Positions 28,408 to 37,589 of a DNA stretch of 64,000 nucleotides are shown in pieces. Below the pieces are notes generated by a model. The model was not told the DNA's origin, did no database searches, and saw only the letters and a program-made list of their open reading frames with translations. Position 1 is the first letter of the stretch, and each line of letters begins with the position of its first letter. The position numbers and the translations under genes are program-made. The stretch comes from Acidobacteriota bacterium (GTDB lineage Bacteria; Acidobacteriota; Terriglobia; UBA7540). The stretch is from NCBI GenBank assembly GCA_021817045.1, contig JAKAWG010000011.1, positions 26,439 to 90,438 of the forward strand, read 5' to 3'.

Positions 28408-29916
28408 TTATCCAAGGACGTCAACGATCTGGTGGAGCATGTGCAAGTCCACATGGTCGCGAATCAGCGAGGCCAACAGGTTGAGACATTCCTCGGCGGG
28501 CGGCGAACCATGATGATTCAGCGGCTCCCAGCCACGCCTTTCTCTCAAGCGGTTGAGCAAGCAGCGGCGGAACACGGGTGCGTCGAACAATCCGTGCAGG
28601 TAAGTTCCCCAGACTGAATCGTCGCTGGACGCCGCGCCCTCAAATTCGTCGACCGCCATCCGCCGTCGCTCGACGACTTTGAAAACCGGTGCGCAGGAAT
28701 CTGCTCGCACCGTTCGTCCCATGTGAATTTCATAGGCGCGCACAGGCGTCTGGAATGCCAGGTGGATAGCTTGCACTTGCGCGGTCGTTTTTTGAGATTC
28801 GAAATTGGTTACGACGTGGAGCAAACCGAGCCCTGGCATGGAGGGTGTCACCGATTCGACACCGGCAGGGTCTCGCAGCTCCTGCCCCAACATTTGATAC
28901 CCTCCGCAAATGCCGGCCACCGCCGCGCCAGCAGCGTGGCAATCGAGTATATACTTTGCCAGCCCCGTCCTCCTGAAATGTTGAAGGTCCGCCATGGTGC
29001 TTTTCGAACCGGGTAATATGATGAGGTCCGGCACAGAACTGGCACTCTCCGGCGGGCGCATGACGTATCCCAGGCTCACGTCTGGCTCCGTTTCAAAACA
29101 CTCGAAATCCGTCGAGTTGGAAATGTGAGGAGGAAGCACGACCTGAATGTTGAGCCGGTGAGATTCAGGGGTCTGCGGTTCCGGCGGCTTGGGCGCATGC
29201 AGCCCGTCCTCTTCAGGCACAGCGAGACCGGGGGCAAACGGGACCACACCGAGCACTTTTTTCCCGGTCTTGGCTTCCAGGAAGTCGACTCCGCCTTGAA
29301 GAAGCGAACGCTCGCCACGAAATTTGTTAATCAGAAATCCTTTCACCAGCGATCTTTCCTCGGCTGTGAGCAACTCCAGGGTTCCCACCAGCCAAGCGAA
29401 AACTCCGCCCGGATTGATGTCACCAACAAGAATCACCGGGGCGCCGATCATTTGCGCCACGGCCATATTGACGATGTCAAAAGGACGGAGGTTGATTTCG
29501 GCCGGGCTTCCGGCTCCCTCGATCACAACCAGATCGAATTGGCTGGAAAGTGTGTTGAACGAGCTTTGGATGATCTCGCGCAGCCTCGGCTGAAAAGCGT
29601 GATATTCGCTCGCAGCCATCACGCCTGCAGGCTTGCCCAACACGACGACCTGTGCTCCCTTCTCAGCCGCGGGCTTTAACAAAATCGGGTTCATCTCAAC
29701 GCTCGGCTCGATGCCGCACACTTGGGCCTGAAACGCCTGAGCGCGCCCGATCTCTCCGCCGTCAGCAGTGACAAAGGAGTTGTTCGACATGTTTTGCGCC
29801 TTGAAGGGAGCAACGCGAAAACCTCTTTGCCGAAAGTAGGCGCACAAGGCAGCGGCAATCACGCTCTTGCCCACATAAGAGCCCGTACCCTGAACCATCA
29901 CCTTCTTGGCATTCAC
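28408..29916 (-). CDS. cobQ: Cobyric acid synthase
   Basis: Glutamine-dependent amidase that adds amides at b, d, e and g of adenosylcobyrinic acid a,c-diamide. About 502 residues from a GTG at 29916 (VNAKKVMVQGTGSYVGKSVI); a TTG 72 bases earlier would add residues read from repeat-like DNA. The dethiobiotin-synthetase-like ATP domain includes KAQNMSNNSFVTADGGEIGR and DLVVIEGAGSPAEINL; the GATase domain includes LIILPGSKSTMADL, nucleophile Cys in VAGICGGYQMLG and His in WGTYLHGLFD. It lies behind btuB with a 214-base gap, same strand, as the last gene of the riboswitch operon or a separate unit. Confidence 0.95.
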   Translation of the reverse strand: MNAKKVMVQGTGSYVGKSVIAAALCAYFRQRGFRVAPFKAQNMSNNSFVTADGGEIGRAQAFQAQVCGIEPSVEMNPILLKPAAEKGAQVVVLGKPAGVMAASEYHAFQPRLREIIQSSFNTLSSQFDLVVIEGAGSPAEINLRPFDIVNMAVAQMIGAPVILVGDINPGGVFAWLVGTLELLTAEERSLVKGFLINKFRGERSLLQGGVDFLEAKTGKKVLGVVPFAPGLAVPEEDGLHAPKPPEPQTPESHRLNIQVVLPPHISNSTDFECFETEPDVSLGYVMRPPESASSVPDLIILPGSKSTMADLQHFRRTGLAKYILDCHAAGAAVAGICGGYQMLGQELRDPAGVESVTPSMPGLGLLHVVTNFESQKTTAQVQAIHLAFQTPVRAYEIHMGRTVRADSCAPVFKVVERRRMAVDEFEGAASSDDSVWGTYLHGLFDAPVFRRCLLNRLRERRGWEPLNHHGSPPAEECLNLLASLIRDHVDLHMLHQIVDVLG

Positions 29917-30130
29917 GGTCGACTCTGCACAGCGCGGCGGAACTGCCGCGACCGAAAGTGGATTCTCCGCGTTCTCCGTGCCTCCCAAGCTTTAACGCCG
30001 AGAGCACGAAGGGTCTCCGTGGCCTCTGTGTTGGGTCTTGCACGAGCACGGAGAGCACTGAGCAAGCCGCTGCAACTGAAGAGCGACCCACGATCCACCG
30101 TGAAAAGAACTGGTGTATTTGTGATGGGTG

Positions 30131-32614
30131 TTACCACCTGAAGCCCTCGCCGCCCAACGTGAACTTTACTCCCGCGCGAAAGTTGTAGGGAAGGGCGGGG
30201 TATCCGAATGCCGCCATATAGTGCTGGTCCAAGAGATTTCCCATGCTGGTGTAAAGCGTGACGCCGTGCCGAAGGTTGTACCATCCACTGAAGTCCACCA
30301 GTTGATAGCCCATCAACAGGTTTCGATTGGGCAGCAGCATGGTGTTTCCAAAGTAGCCGTCGGTGAGAAACGTGCTGTCATCGGACCGGCTGACGAAGAA
30401 ACCGGTCAAATCAAAACCGTAGCGCCGCTTGGCGTACCCAACCAGCAGGCTGCCGGTTTGGGGTGGCCGGCGGAAAGGTCTGCCGCCGACCAAGGGCGAG
30501 AAGGCCCCGATCGGAATGTTGGGGAATGCGGGATTAATCGCCGGAAAGAGCGCGCTGCTCGCGAACGACCTCGTGACGAGCGCATCGAGATACGTGTAAG
30601 TCGCCTTAAGAATCCAGTTGCTGCCCGGACTGAGGTCGACCTCAGTCTCCGCGCCCTGGCTTCGGAATGAGTCCGAATTAATGGTGGCGCCGCTCGTCGC
30701 CTCGGCGACGACCGCCGCGGGTACGCCAAGTTGGGGCAGGGCGCTTTGAGGAACGTCATCAATGAGGTCGAAAAAGCGGTCGTGAAAAAAGGTCAGGCTG
30801 AGGCGCGCTCGTTCGCTCCAGAAGCCTTGCTCAATTCCGGCATCCAGCGTGGTGCTCCGCTCGGCCCCGACCGGCGAAATATGATACTGGTTGATCAGTT
30901 GGGTGCCGTCCGGCAATGTCGAAAGCAGGTTGAAGAGTGAAGCCGTCTGATCGAAGATGCTTGGTTCTTCGATCCCTGTGCCAAAGTTGAATCGCAGCTT
31001 CGTGTGGCCTACAAGCCGCGTAGACGACGGCTGCCTCAGATAGTAGGCGGCTGAGACGCGAGGCGTGGCCGCGAAGCCAAAGACTGCATTGTCGTCCAGG
31101 CCCACGCCGGCCGTGGCAAAGGCGCGCTGCCACAAGGCGCTGTGAACCTCGAGAAAGCCGTTGATGTTGTTCCGTGTGCTGGTCGAGCGGGGCAAGCCGG
31201 AAGACTGAGTAAACCCGTACTCGTGATCGTACTCAAAGCCGGCTGTGGCCCCGGCGGCGGGAGCGAAGAAATATTCGGATTGAGCATAAGCGGACTGGAC
31301 CCACGTGCGCGAGTCGAAAAGCTGCGGATAGGCGCCTCCGTAATCGAGGATGGCCTGGCCGTGCGTGCAGAATCCGTTGGCCCCGCAGATCGTCGCCGGC
31401 TCGCCCAGGTAGTTAGGGCCAAAACCAAACGGGTTAAACGGCTCGCCGACGGCGGAAGGATCGTCAAAGTGGTAGTTAATGTTGGTCGAGGTCAGGCGCA
31501 ACATGTTATCCCAGCGCGGCGTTGTCTGGTTCTGCGCAGTCAGCCCAACGTAGGTATCCTGCTGACGCTGGAAAGAATTGTTTGGAATGCCGTACAAATA
31601 CAAGGCATCGGAAACGCCAAGACCGGTAGCGTCGTGGTGAACCGTCAGGCGGACGCTGCTGGATGTGCTCGGCTCCCAGCCAAAATTTCCTGAATATGTG
31701 GCGTTGTGAAACGAATTATTGGGCAGGCTATTTTGCGTATCGAACCGCATGAAATCCGAGTAATAGTCAAACCGCCGAAAAATACCGCTTATCGAGGCGT
31801 CTTGCTGCAAGGTGTTGAAATTCCCTCCGTCGGCCGAATAAGTGATTTCCGGTTGGGGTGTAGTCCCGCGCGGCGTCGTAATGCTGATGACGGAAGCGAG
31901 CGCATCGCTCCCGTAAACGACGCTGTTCGGCCCGCGCAGCACTTCAATGCTATCGACGCCGCTCGCCGCAGCGTTGGCAAAATCAAATTCGCCGCCGATG
32001 TCGTTAGCAGGAACTCCGTCGAAGAGGACCTTGTTGAAGTTTTCGTCTCCGCCGCGAACGAACACGGATGTAACTGCACCGCGTTGCCCGCTTTGAACTA
32101 CGTTGACGCCGGGCACCAGGCGAAGCGCATCAGCCACGTCCAGCTTGTCTAAGGCCTCGATCTCTCGGTGGTCAATCACGCTGACAGAAGCGCCCACCTG
32201 GGATTCGGGCAGTTTGGTTCCTGTATCGGACACCACCACTTGCTGCCGAAGCAAGCCGACGGCAAGCATTACACTAAGAGTTGCTTTCCCCGCGCTCGGC
32301 AGAAAGATGGTGGCGCTTTTTTGCGGCTGGAAGCCTTTCGCCTCGACGCGGACGTGATACCTTCCGGTTCTCTTTGGTTGGAAGACAAAAACGCCTTGCC
32401 GATTTGTCCGGGTTTGGCTGACGGCCTTTTGAGAACGAAACAAAGTCACCCTAGCACTCGGAACCGCCGCTCCAAGTGGGTCCAGAACGCGGCCGTGAAT
32501 AGTTCCGGAATTGGCCGCCTGCGCGGGTGAGCATGCTAACAAGCAGAGTGAGAAAAGGAAAGCGGAGAAGCATAACAGTAGGGCTTCGTGACCGGTGAGC
32601 GGATGCTTCAACAT
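30131..32614 (-). CDS. btuB: TonB-dependent receptor, probable corrinoid (BtuB-like) transporter
   Basis: Outer-membrane beta-barrel importer, 827 residues. Signal peptide ALLLCFSAFLFSLCLLACSP ending at AQAA; then a carboxypeptidase-regulatory-like domain (GTIHGRVLDPLGAAVPSARV, about 36-120), a plug (SVIDHREIEALDKLDVADAL, VFVRGGDENFNKVLFDGVPA, IEVLRGPNSVVYGSDALASV) and a C-terminal 22-strand barrel ending in an aromatic, EGFRW. The order cobB-cobO-btuB and the upstream B12 riboswitch identify the cargo as cobalamin or a precursor. The N-terminal added domain is common in Acidobacteriota and Bacteroidota receptors, not in proteobacterial BtuB. Its ATG directly follows the cobO stop codon (no spacer), indicating tight coupling. 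Confidence 0.88.
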   Translation of the reverse strand: MLKHPLTGHEALLLCFSAFLFSLCLLACSPAQAANSGTIHGRVLDPLGAAVPSARVTLFRSQKAVSQTRTNRQGVFVFQPKRTGRYHVRVEAKGFQPQKSATIFLPSAGKATLSVMLAVGLLRQQVVVSDTGTKLPESQVGASVSVIDHREIEALDKLDVADALRLVPGVNVVQSGQRGAVTSVFVRGGDENFNKVLFDGVPANDIGGEFDFANAAASGVDSIEVLRGPNSVVYGSDALASVISITTPRGTTPQPEITYSADGGNFNTLQQDASISGIFRRFDYYSDFMRFDTQNSLPNNSFHNATYSGNFGWEPSTSSSVRLTVHHDATGLGVSDALYLYGIPNNSFQRQQDTYVGLTAQNQTTPRWDNMLRLTSTNINYHFDDPSAVGEPFNPFGFGPNYLGEPATICGANGFCTHGQAILDYGGAYPQLFDSRTWVQSAYAQSEYFFAPAAGATAGFEYDHEYGFTQSSGLPRSTSTRNNINGFLEVHSALWQRAFATAGVGLDDNAVFGFAATPRVSAAYYLRQPSSTRLVGHTKLRFNFGTGIEEPSIFDQTASLFNLLSTLPDGTQLINQYHISPVGAERSTTLDAGIEQGFWSERARLSLTFFHDRFFDLIDDVPQSALPQLGVPAAVVAEATSGATINSDSFRSQGAETEVDLSPGSNWILKATYTYLDALVTRSFASSALFPAINPAFPNIPIGAFSPLVGGRPFRRPPQTGSLLVGYAKRRYGFDLTGFFVSRSDDSTFLTDGYFGNTMLLPNRNLLMGYQLVDFSGWYNLRHGVTLYTSMGNLLDQHYMAAFGYPALPYNFRAGVKFTLGGEGFRW

Positions 32615-33172
32615 CTAGAATTCGATTCCTTTCTGCGCCGAGATTCCCTGCTCAAAAGGGTGTTTGATTTCGCACATTTCGGTGACCAAGTCTGCTATTT
32701 CCACGAGCTCCGGTCTGGCATCCCGACCTGTGAGAATGACGTGCAGCATGGCCGGCTTGTTCTTCAGAAATTCCACGACGTCTTCAATCGCCAGAAAGCC
32801 GTAACTCAGCGCGTAGTTGATTTCATCAAGGATGACGATGTCGTAGTTTCCGGAAAGGATCTTTTCCTTGCCGGCCTCCCAGGCTTTGCGAACCATGGCC
32901 TTATCAACCTCAACATCTTTGCTTTCCCACGTGAAGCCTTGTCCCATCGGAACAATTTCAAACGTCTCGAGCTTTGGCGCGCTGCGCAGCTCTCCGGATT
33001 TCCATTTCCCTTTGAAGAACTGCAACATGATGACCTTCATGCCGTATCCGCAGGCGCGCAACGCTACACCCAGCGCCGCCGTCGTCTTTCCCTTTCCGTT
33101 TCCGGTGTTGATGATGATCAGACCTTTCTTCTTGTGGGCTGTCACCCCCGCTCGCGTGACGGCGGTTTTCAT
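32615..33172 (-). CDS. cobO: Corrinoid adenosyltransferase
   Basis: Transfers the 5'-deoxyadenosyl group of ATP to cob(I)yrinic acid a,c-diamide or cob(I)alamin (CobA/CobO/BtuR type). 185 residues from ATG 33172, which overlaps the cobB stop by ATGA; a longer frame upstream is only the antisense-free overlap with cobB. P-loop IIINTGNGKGKTTAALGVAL, then YGMKVIMLQFFKGKWKSGE, the Walker-B-like IVILDEINYALSYGF, and VILTGRDARPELVEIADLVT are all diagnostic of the family. Confidence 0.95.
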   Translation of the reverse strand: MKTAVTRAGVTAHKKKGLIIINTGNGKGKTTAALGVALRACGYGMKVIMLQFFKGKWKSGELRSAPKLETFEIVPMGQGFTWESKDVEVDKAMVRKAWEAGKEKILSGNYDIVILDEINYALSYGFLAIEDVVEFLKNKPAMLHVILTGRDARPELVEIADLVTEMCEIKHPFEQGISAQKGIEF

Positions 33173-34605
33173 AACGTCTCCTCGCGTATGGCGTCGTCCT
33201 TCAGGCTGCTGTGGCCGTGCTGAAGCCTCGCACGGCGACCGCTCGCGGCGCGGCGAATGTTCTCCACCAAGCAAACTGCCATATTCGGGTTGGACAAGAA
33301 GTGCAAATGAATGTAACTCGCCAAAACGTTCTTTATTCGGAACCCTTCTTCCTCTTCACGTCCACTTGATGGATAGCGCACAAGATAATTCCGTGCGATG
33401 TTTCCCACTTCGGTGATTGTCGAGCAATGAAAGCTATGTCCGCGCGCCGCGTCGCCCGCTGGACCCCATAAACCTTCCGCATTCAGCCGAACTTCCGCAT
33501 AACCAAACTTCACCAAGCGATCGGTCATTTGTACGCGGAGTGGCATGAGACCCGCCATGGGAAAACTTTGTCCTTCGCGGTCCACAATCTCCTCCCCGAG
33601 CAGCATCAAGCCTCCACACTCCGCGTAGATAGGGCCGCCATTTTGTCCAAACTGGCGGATCGCGTCGAGCATGGGCCGCTTGCCACTCAGTTTGCCGGCA
33701 TACAACTCGGGATAGCCTCCCCCTAGGTAAAGCGCGTCAAGAAGGGGCGGAAGGCTCTTGTCGTTTAGCGGGCTGAACTCGACAATCTCCGCGCCACACG
33801 CCCGCAGCGCCTCAAGGTTCTCTTCGTAGTAAAAGGAGAATGCACGGTCTCGCGCGACTCCGACTCGAAGGGCGCACGGGGTTGCCGGCGAGACCTTCTT
33901 GGCAGGCTGAATTCGAATGTCCGGAACGCGCACCAGAAGCGCGTGCAGGTCGATCCAGCGCTCGGCCATACCGGCCAGCATGGAGATAGCCTCTTCGGTC
34001 AGGCAGTTCTCTTCGGCGGTCTGCAGCCCCAAGTAACGTTCTGGAATGCGGATCTTCTCATTTTGCGGGAGGCAGCCGAGCAGCGGTGCGGAACAATCGT
34101 TTGCCATAGCTTCCCGCAATATCCGGATGTGTCCCTCTCCACCAACCTTATTAAAGATCACCCCCACGATCTTCACCTTGGGGTCGAAGACCTCAAATCC
34201 ACGAACTATTGCCGCCGCGCTCTCGGCCATGGCTGAAGCGTCCACAACCAGGACCACCGGCAGTCCCAGCAGCTTTGCCAACTCGGCGGTGCTACCAGAC
34301 TTGCCGCGCACCCCATCAAAAAGGCCCATCACCCCCTCGACGATGCAAGCATCCGCATTTTGGGCGGCTGAATAAAAAATTTCCCGGTTGGTCTCCGGGC
34401 TCAGCATCCACCCGTCAAGATTGCGCGCCGGGCGGCCGCACACACGGGCGTGATGGCCTGGATCAATAAAGTCCGGGCCGCATTTGAATGGCTGAACTTT
34501 CAGGCCCTTTTTGCGCAAGGCCGCCGCGAGCGCCAGGCTCACTGTTGTCTTGCCTGATCCACTTGCCGGGGCGGTAATCACACAGCCCTTCACAGTTCTA
34601 CCCAT
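33169..34605 (-). CDS. cobB: Cobyrinic acid a,c-diamide synthase
   Basis: Glutamine amidotransferase making the a,c-diamide in corrin synthesis (CobB of the aerobic, CbiA of the anaerobic pathway). 478 residues. ATP domain: VITAPASGSGKTTVSLALAA, FKCGPDFIDPGHHARVCGRP, NLDGWMLSP, EGVMGLFDG. GATase domain: LDALYLGGGYPELYAGKLSG, nucleophile Cys in GPIYAECGGLMLLG, and GHSFHCSTI near the C-terminus with the catalytic His; a polar tail follows. ATG at 34605 lies about 160 bases after the riboswitch on the same strand, making it the first gene of the operon. Confidence 0.95.
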   Translation of the reverse strand: MGRTVKGCVITAPASGSGKTTVSLALAAALRKKGLKVQPFKCGPDFIDPGHHARVCGRPARNLDGWMLSPETNREIFYSAAQNADACIVEGVMGLFDGVRGKSGSTAELAKLLGLPVVLVVDASAMAESAAAIVRGFEVFDPKVKIVGVIFNKVGGEGHIRILREAMANDCSAPLLGCLPQNEKIRIPERYLGLQTAEENCLTEEAISMLAGMAERWIDLHALLVRVPDIRIQPAKKVSPATPCALRVGVARDRAFSFYYEENLEALRACGAEIVEFSPLNDKSLPPLLDALYLGGGYPELYAGKLSGKRPMLDAIRQFGQNGGPIYAECGGLMLLGEEIVDREGQSFPMAGLMPLRVQMTDRLVKFGYAEVRLNAEGLWGPAGDAARGHSFHCSTITEVGNIARNYLVRYPSSGREEEEGFRIKNVLASYIHLHFLSNPNMAVCLVENIRRAASGRRARLQHGHSSLKDDAIREETL

Positions 34606-34767
34606 GACGTGCAGTGGCGACGATCGCCCGTCACCTTTTCGTGTACCGCACCACGGCGAGGTCCCACGAAGGATTACACGAAGATCGCATGGCCTTTGAT
34701 GGAGACGAATTCGACTGGACGCTCATCGATCTTCCAATCCCGAAGCCGATTCAAGCTGATGCGGGCG

Positions 34768-34935
34768 CCTGGCCGGTCTCCTGACTTGCGTCTCGTAGAA
34801 CCAAGGTTGCCTTCCCAGGACCTTCAAATCCCAGTGGCTTCTATGACCCGGTTCTCCACGCTTACAGTGGGGGTGCCGTGCCGGATTTTCACCGGCTTCC
34901 CATTTAGCCAGACAATCTGTCTTATAGCGCAGCGA
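34768..34935 (-). promoter_or_regulatory. Cobalamin riboswitch
   Basis: Read on the minus strand, the region contains the B12-box hallmarks in order: GGGAAGCCGGTGAAAATCCG, GCACGGCACCCCCACTGTAA, GACCCGG-like core at TAGAAGCCACTGGG, GGGAAGGC near 34813-34820 and the closing GTCAGGAGACCGGCC. Spacing and order fit the RF00174 type. Position just upstream of cobB-cobO-btuB agrees with B12-repressed corrinoid uptake and synthesis. The exact 5' boundary is approximate. Confidence 0.93.
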
Positions 34936-34980
34936 GCCGTCAGGAGTCAAGTTCAACTCCGAGCAAGGTATCATAGAGCG

Positions 34981-36159
34981 ATGATCCGCCAGATTCTGCA
35001 CGTTGACATGGACGCGTTTTACGTCTCAGTGGAGGAGCTATTGGACCCTTCATTGACCGGCAAGGCAGTGATTGTCGGGGGAGATCCGGAAGGTCGCGGC
35101 GTGGTAGCTTCGGCCAGCTATGAAGCGCGCAAGTTCGGCGTGCGTTCCGCCATGCCGCTGCAGCAGGCCAAGCGGCGCTGCCCGCACGCAGTCTTCATTC
35201 GCGGCCATTATGCAAAATACAGCGAATGGTCCAGCAAAATTCATCACATTTTTTCGCGTTTCACACCCCTGGTGGAAATGGTGAGCGTCGATGAGGCCTA
35301 TCTCGATCTCACCGGCTGCAACCTCCTGCACGGTCCGGCGCTGCGTGCGGCGGACACCCTGATCCGCACGATCAAGCAAGAGACGGGGTTAAGGTGTTCT
35401 GTGGGCGCGTCAACTTCCCACGTCGTTTCCAAGATTGCCTCTGATTTGGCGAAGCCCCACGGCTTGATGTGTGTCTTTCCAGCTTGTGAAGCCGCTTTTC
35501 TCGCTCCATTACCGATTCGGCGAATGCCAGGTGTGGGCAAAGTCACTGAGGCCAAGCTGTTGATCTTGGGAATCAAAACCATCGGCGACGCGCAACGGCG
35601 AAGGCGGGAGGATCTCGAGCGGCAGTTTGGGAAATTCGGCGAGTGGCTTCACCGCAAGGCTTTCGGGCAGGACATTGAGGCCTACGCCTGGCACGATTCG
35701 GCCCGTTCCCTTAGCCACGAAACCACTTTCCCAAGCGACGTGGCCGATCTCGAAATCATTCAACAAGCCCTGTCGCATCTTTCCCAGCGGCTTGCTTACA
35801 GGCTGCGCGATCATGGGGTCAAGGCTCAGACCATTGGCCTAAAACTTCGCTACGCAAACTTTCAAACCGTCTCGCGCGAGCGCGCCGTGCCTCAACCCAC
35901 CTGCTTGGATTATGAGATTTTTCAGGCCGCTTTCGACCTGTTTCGCGCGACGTACGATCGCCGCCAGAAAGTCCGACTGCTCGGCGTGCGAGCCTCACAC
36001 TTCACCTCACAGCCGCGCCAAGCGGACCTGTTCGAGGCGGAACGGGAGCAAAAGATGGGTCGCGCGCTGTACACCGCCGACCAGTTACGGAGCCGCTTTG
36101 GATTTGACGCCGTACGTCTCGCGCGCTCATTGGACAAGGGAAGGGAACCATCGTCGTGA
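34981..36159 (+). CDS. dinB: DNA polymerase IV (Y family)
   Basis: Error-prone translesion polymerase, 392 residues from ATG 34981. The start is set by the invariant N-terminus RQILHVDMDAFYVSVEELLD, so the longer frame upstream, which crosses the riboswitch, is ignored. Catalytic acids occur in DMDAFY and VEMVSVDEAYLDLTGC. SVGASTSHVVSKIASDLAKP, the helix-hairpin-helix RMPGVGKVTEAKLLILGIKT, and the little-finger segment (HETTFPSDVADLE to LLGVRASHF) follow. The C-terminus QADLFEAEREQKMGRA resembles the beta-clamp binding motif QxxLF. Divergent from cobB. Confidence 0.95.
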   Translation: MIRQILHVDMDAFYVSVEELLDPSLTGKAVIVGGDPEGRGVVASASYEARKFGVRSAMPLQQAKRRCPHAVFIRGHYAKYSEWSSKIHHIFSRFTPLVEMVSVDEAYLDLTGCNLLHGPALRAADTLIRTIKQETGLRCSVGASTSHVVSKIASDLAKPHGLMCVFPACEAAFLAPLPIRRMPGVGKVTEAKLLILGIKTIGDAQRRRREDLERQFGKFGEWLHRKAFGQDIEAYAWHDSARSLSHETTFPSDVADLEIIQQALSHLSQRLAYRLRDHGVKAQTIGLKLRYANFQTVSRERAVPQPTCLDYEIFQAAFDLFRATYDRRQKVRLLGVRASHFTSQPRQADLFEAEREQKMGRALYTADQLRSRFGFDAVRLARSLDKGREPSS

Positions 36160-36170
36160 GCAGAGCCGGC

Positions 36171-36590
36171 TTAGCGCAGAAAGAGGCTGAACGTCAGCAC
36201 CGCGAGGACAAAGGACGTGAAGAGGGTGTATTTCCAATTCTTTAATACGCCAAGGAAATACAATACCGACACGCCAACGCGGAGGAAGGGCGTCAGCATC
36301 AAAACGGCGATGCCAAGATTGATGAATAGGCGTGGCCTGACCCTGCCCAGCACGGCCATCCGGACTTCCGACACGACGAATTGAAACAGGTTCATGCCGA
36401 CGATGTGGTAGTCGAGCCAGAGCTTTCGTGTTTCGACCCACCGCCAGCACAGGCCAATGACGACCAGCGCGAGGCTGAGGAGGACGCCGTAAAACAGGAT
36501 ATAGCCCACCACCGCGTCCATGTCCAACTGGCGCGCCGAGACTTGAACGGAATCCGTAGTAGCCGCCGAGGGTTCCAATCGCTCCATCAC
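36171..36590 (-). CDS. DUF1634 membrane protein
   Basis: 139 residues with three hydrophobic helices (DAVVGYILFYGVLLSLALVV, LGIAVLMLTPFLRVGVSVLY, YTLFTSFVLAVLTFSLFL). The RVGVSVLYFL segment and size are those of DUF1634, nearly always encoded beside a TauE/SafE-family permease, as here. It overlaps the end of that gene by four bases (GTGA), so the two are translationally coupled. It is presumed to be an accessory subunit; its biochemical role is unknown. Confidence 0.85.
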   Translation of the reverse strand: MMERLEPSAATTDSVQVSARQLDMDAVVGYILFYGVLLSLALVVIGLCWRWVETRKLWLDYHIVGMNLFQFVVSEVRMAVLGRVRPRLFINLGIAVLMLTPFLRVGVSVLYFLGVLKNWKYTLFTSFVLAVLTFSLFLR

Positions 36591-37420
36591 CGAATAACCT
36601 GAATGCCTCTCACAATCATCTCAACCGCCAGAACGAGCAGGACAACCAGGAAAAAGCCTCTCACCGAGCGGTTGGTCATGTGAACCAGCAACCGCGTTCC
36701 CAAGAACGCGCCTAGAACCACGCCCAGGATGACCGGCGCGGCCAATCCCGGATTGATCAGACCGGCGACCAGGTAAACACTGGTTCCTGCCAACGCTGTT
36801 ACCCCGATAATCAGATTGCTTGTCGTGGTGGAAACCTTAGGCGGGAGGCCCATGACCAAATCGTGAATCAGCACCTTCACGGCACCCGCGCCGATACCCA
36901 GGAGGCCGGCAATCATGCCGGCCCCAAACATCATCGGAGCCCCCAAATAAGCTCGCCGACCTTTGTATGCGATCGTTTCGTCTATGGCCTCGTCGTGGTA
37001 AGAGCCCTCAAGTTCGAGCCAGCGCGAAATGGAATCCTGGGTTGCAGTTCCCTGCCAGGTTTGATGACCGGCGAAGAGCAGTGCGGCCCACGAACTCAAG
37101 AGCACGCATCCGAAGGCAATGTAAAGTGGCTGCGGCGACGACGCGAGGGTGATGCGAGCGCCAGCCAAAGCGCCGATGATGGTGAACATCTCGAGAAACA
37201 TCCCGACCTTCAGGTTGGTGATGTGATCGCGGACATAGGCTGAGGCCGAGCCGCTGGAAGTAGCGATAACCGAAAGAATGCTAATGGCGATAGCGTGCTT
37301 GATGTCAACGCCGAGAAGTGTGAGCGCGGGAATGAGGATGATCCCGCCACCCATTCCGCTCATCGCGCCTACGAAGCCGGCCAGGATCGAAACGGGCAAA
37401 AGCAGTTGAAATGGGATCAT
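36587..37420 (-). CDS. Sulfite exporter TauE/SafE (TSUP) family permease
   Basis: 277 residues, about eight membrane helices in two repeats. Characteristic GFVGAMSGMGGGIILIPALT at the start and GLLGIGAGAVKVLIHDLVMG in the second half. A hydrophilic segment in the middle (about residues 115-155) separates the halves. ATG at 37420 with GAGG six bases upstream. TSUP carriers move sulfite, sulfonates or other small organic anions; nothing nearby picks one. It forms a two-gene unit with the DUF1634 gene. Confidence 0.88.
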   Translation of the reverse strand: MIPFQLLLPVSILAGFVGAMSGMGGGIILIPALTLLGVDIKHAIAISILSVIATSSGSASAYVRDHITNLKVGMFLEMFTIIGALAGARITLASSPQPLYIAFGCVLLSSWAALLFAGHQTWQGTATQDSISRWLELEGSYHDEAIDETIAYKGRRAYLGAPMMFGAGMIAGLLGIGAGAVKVLIHDLVMGLPPKVSTTTSNLIIGVTALAGTSVYLVAGLINPGLAAPVILGVVLGAFLGTRLLVHMTNRSVRGFFLVVLLVLAVEMIVRGIQVIR

Positions 37421-37589
37421 GCGAGCCTCAAATTTTCAGACAACGGGGGCAATAAGCGGGCCCAGGCCCGTTCCCGTTCGATCTGTTCAGGAATGAATAC
37501 CATATACTACCGAAAGCGGGGTATCCTGTCAAGCCAACGGCTACGATGATAGGCTAGAAACAGACGCCAACCTCCTCGCGCCTTCGCCC

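Noticed and set aside
34609..34980. N-terminal extension of dinB reading through the cobalamin riboswitch
   Set aside because: The conserved polymerase starts at 34981 and the extra codons come from the antisense of the riboswitch.
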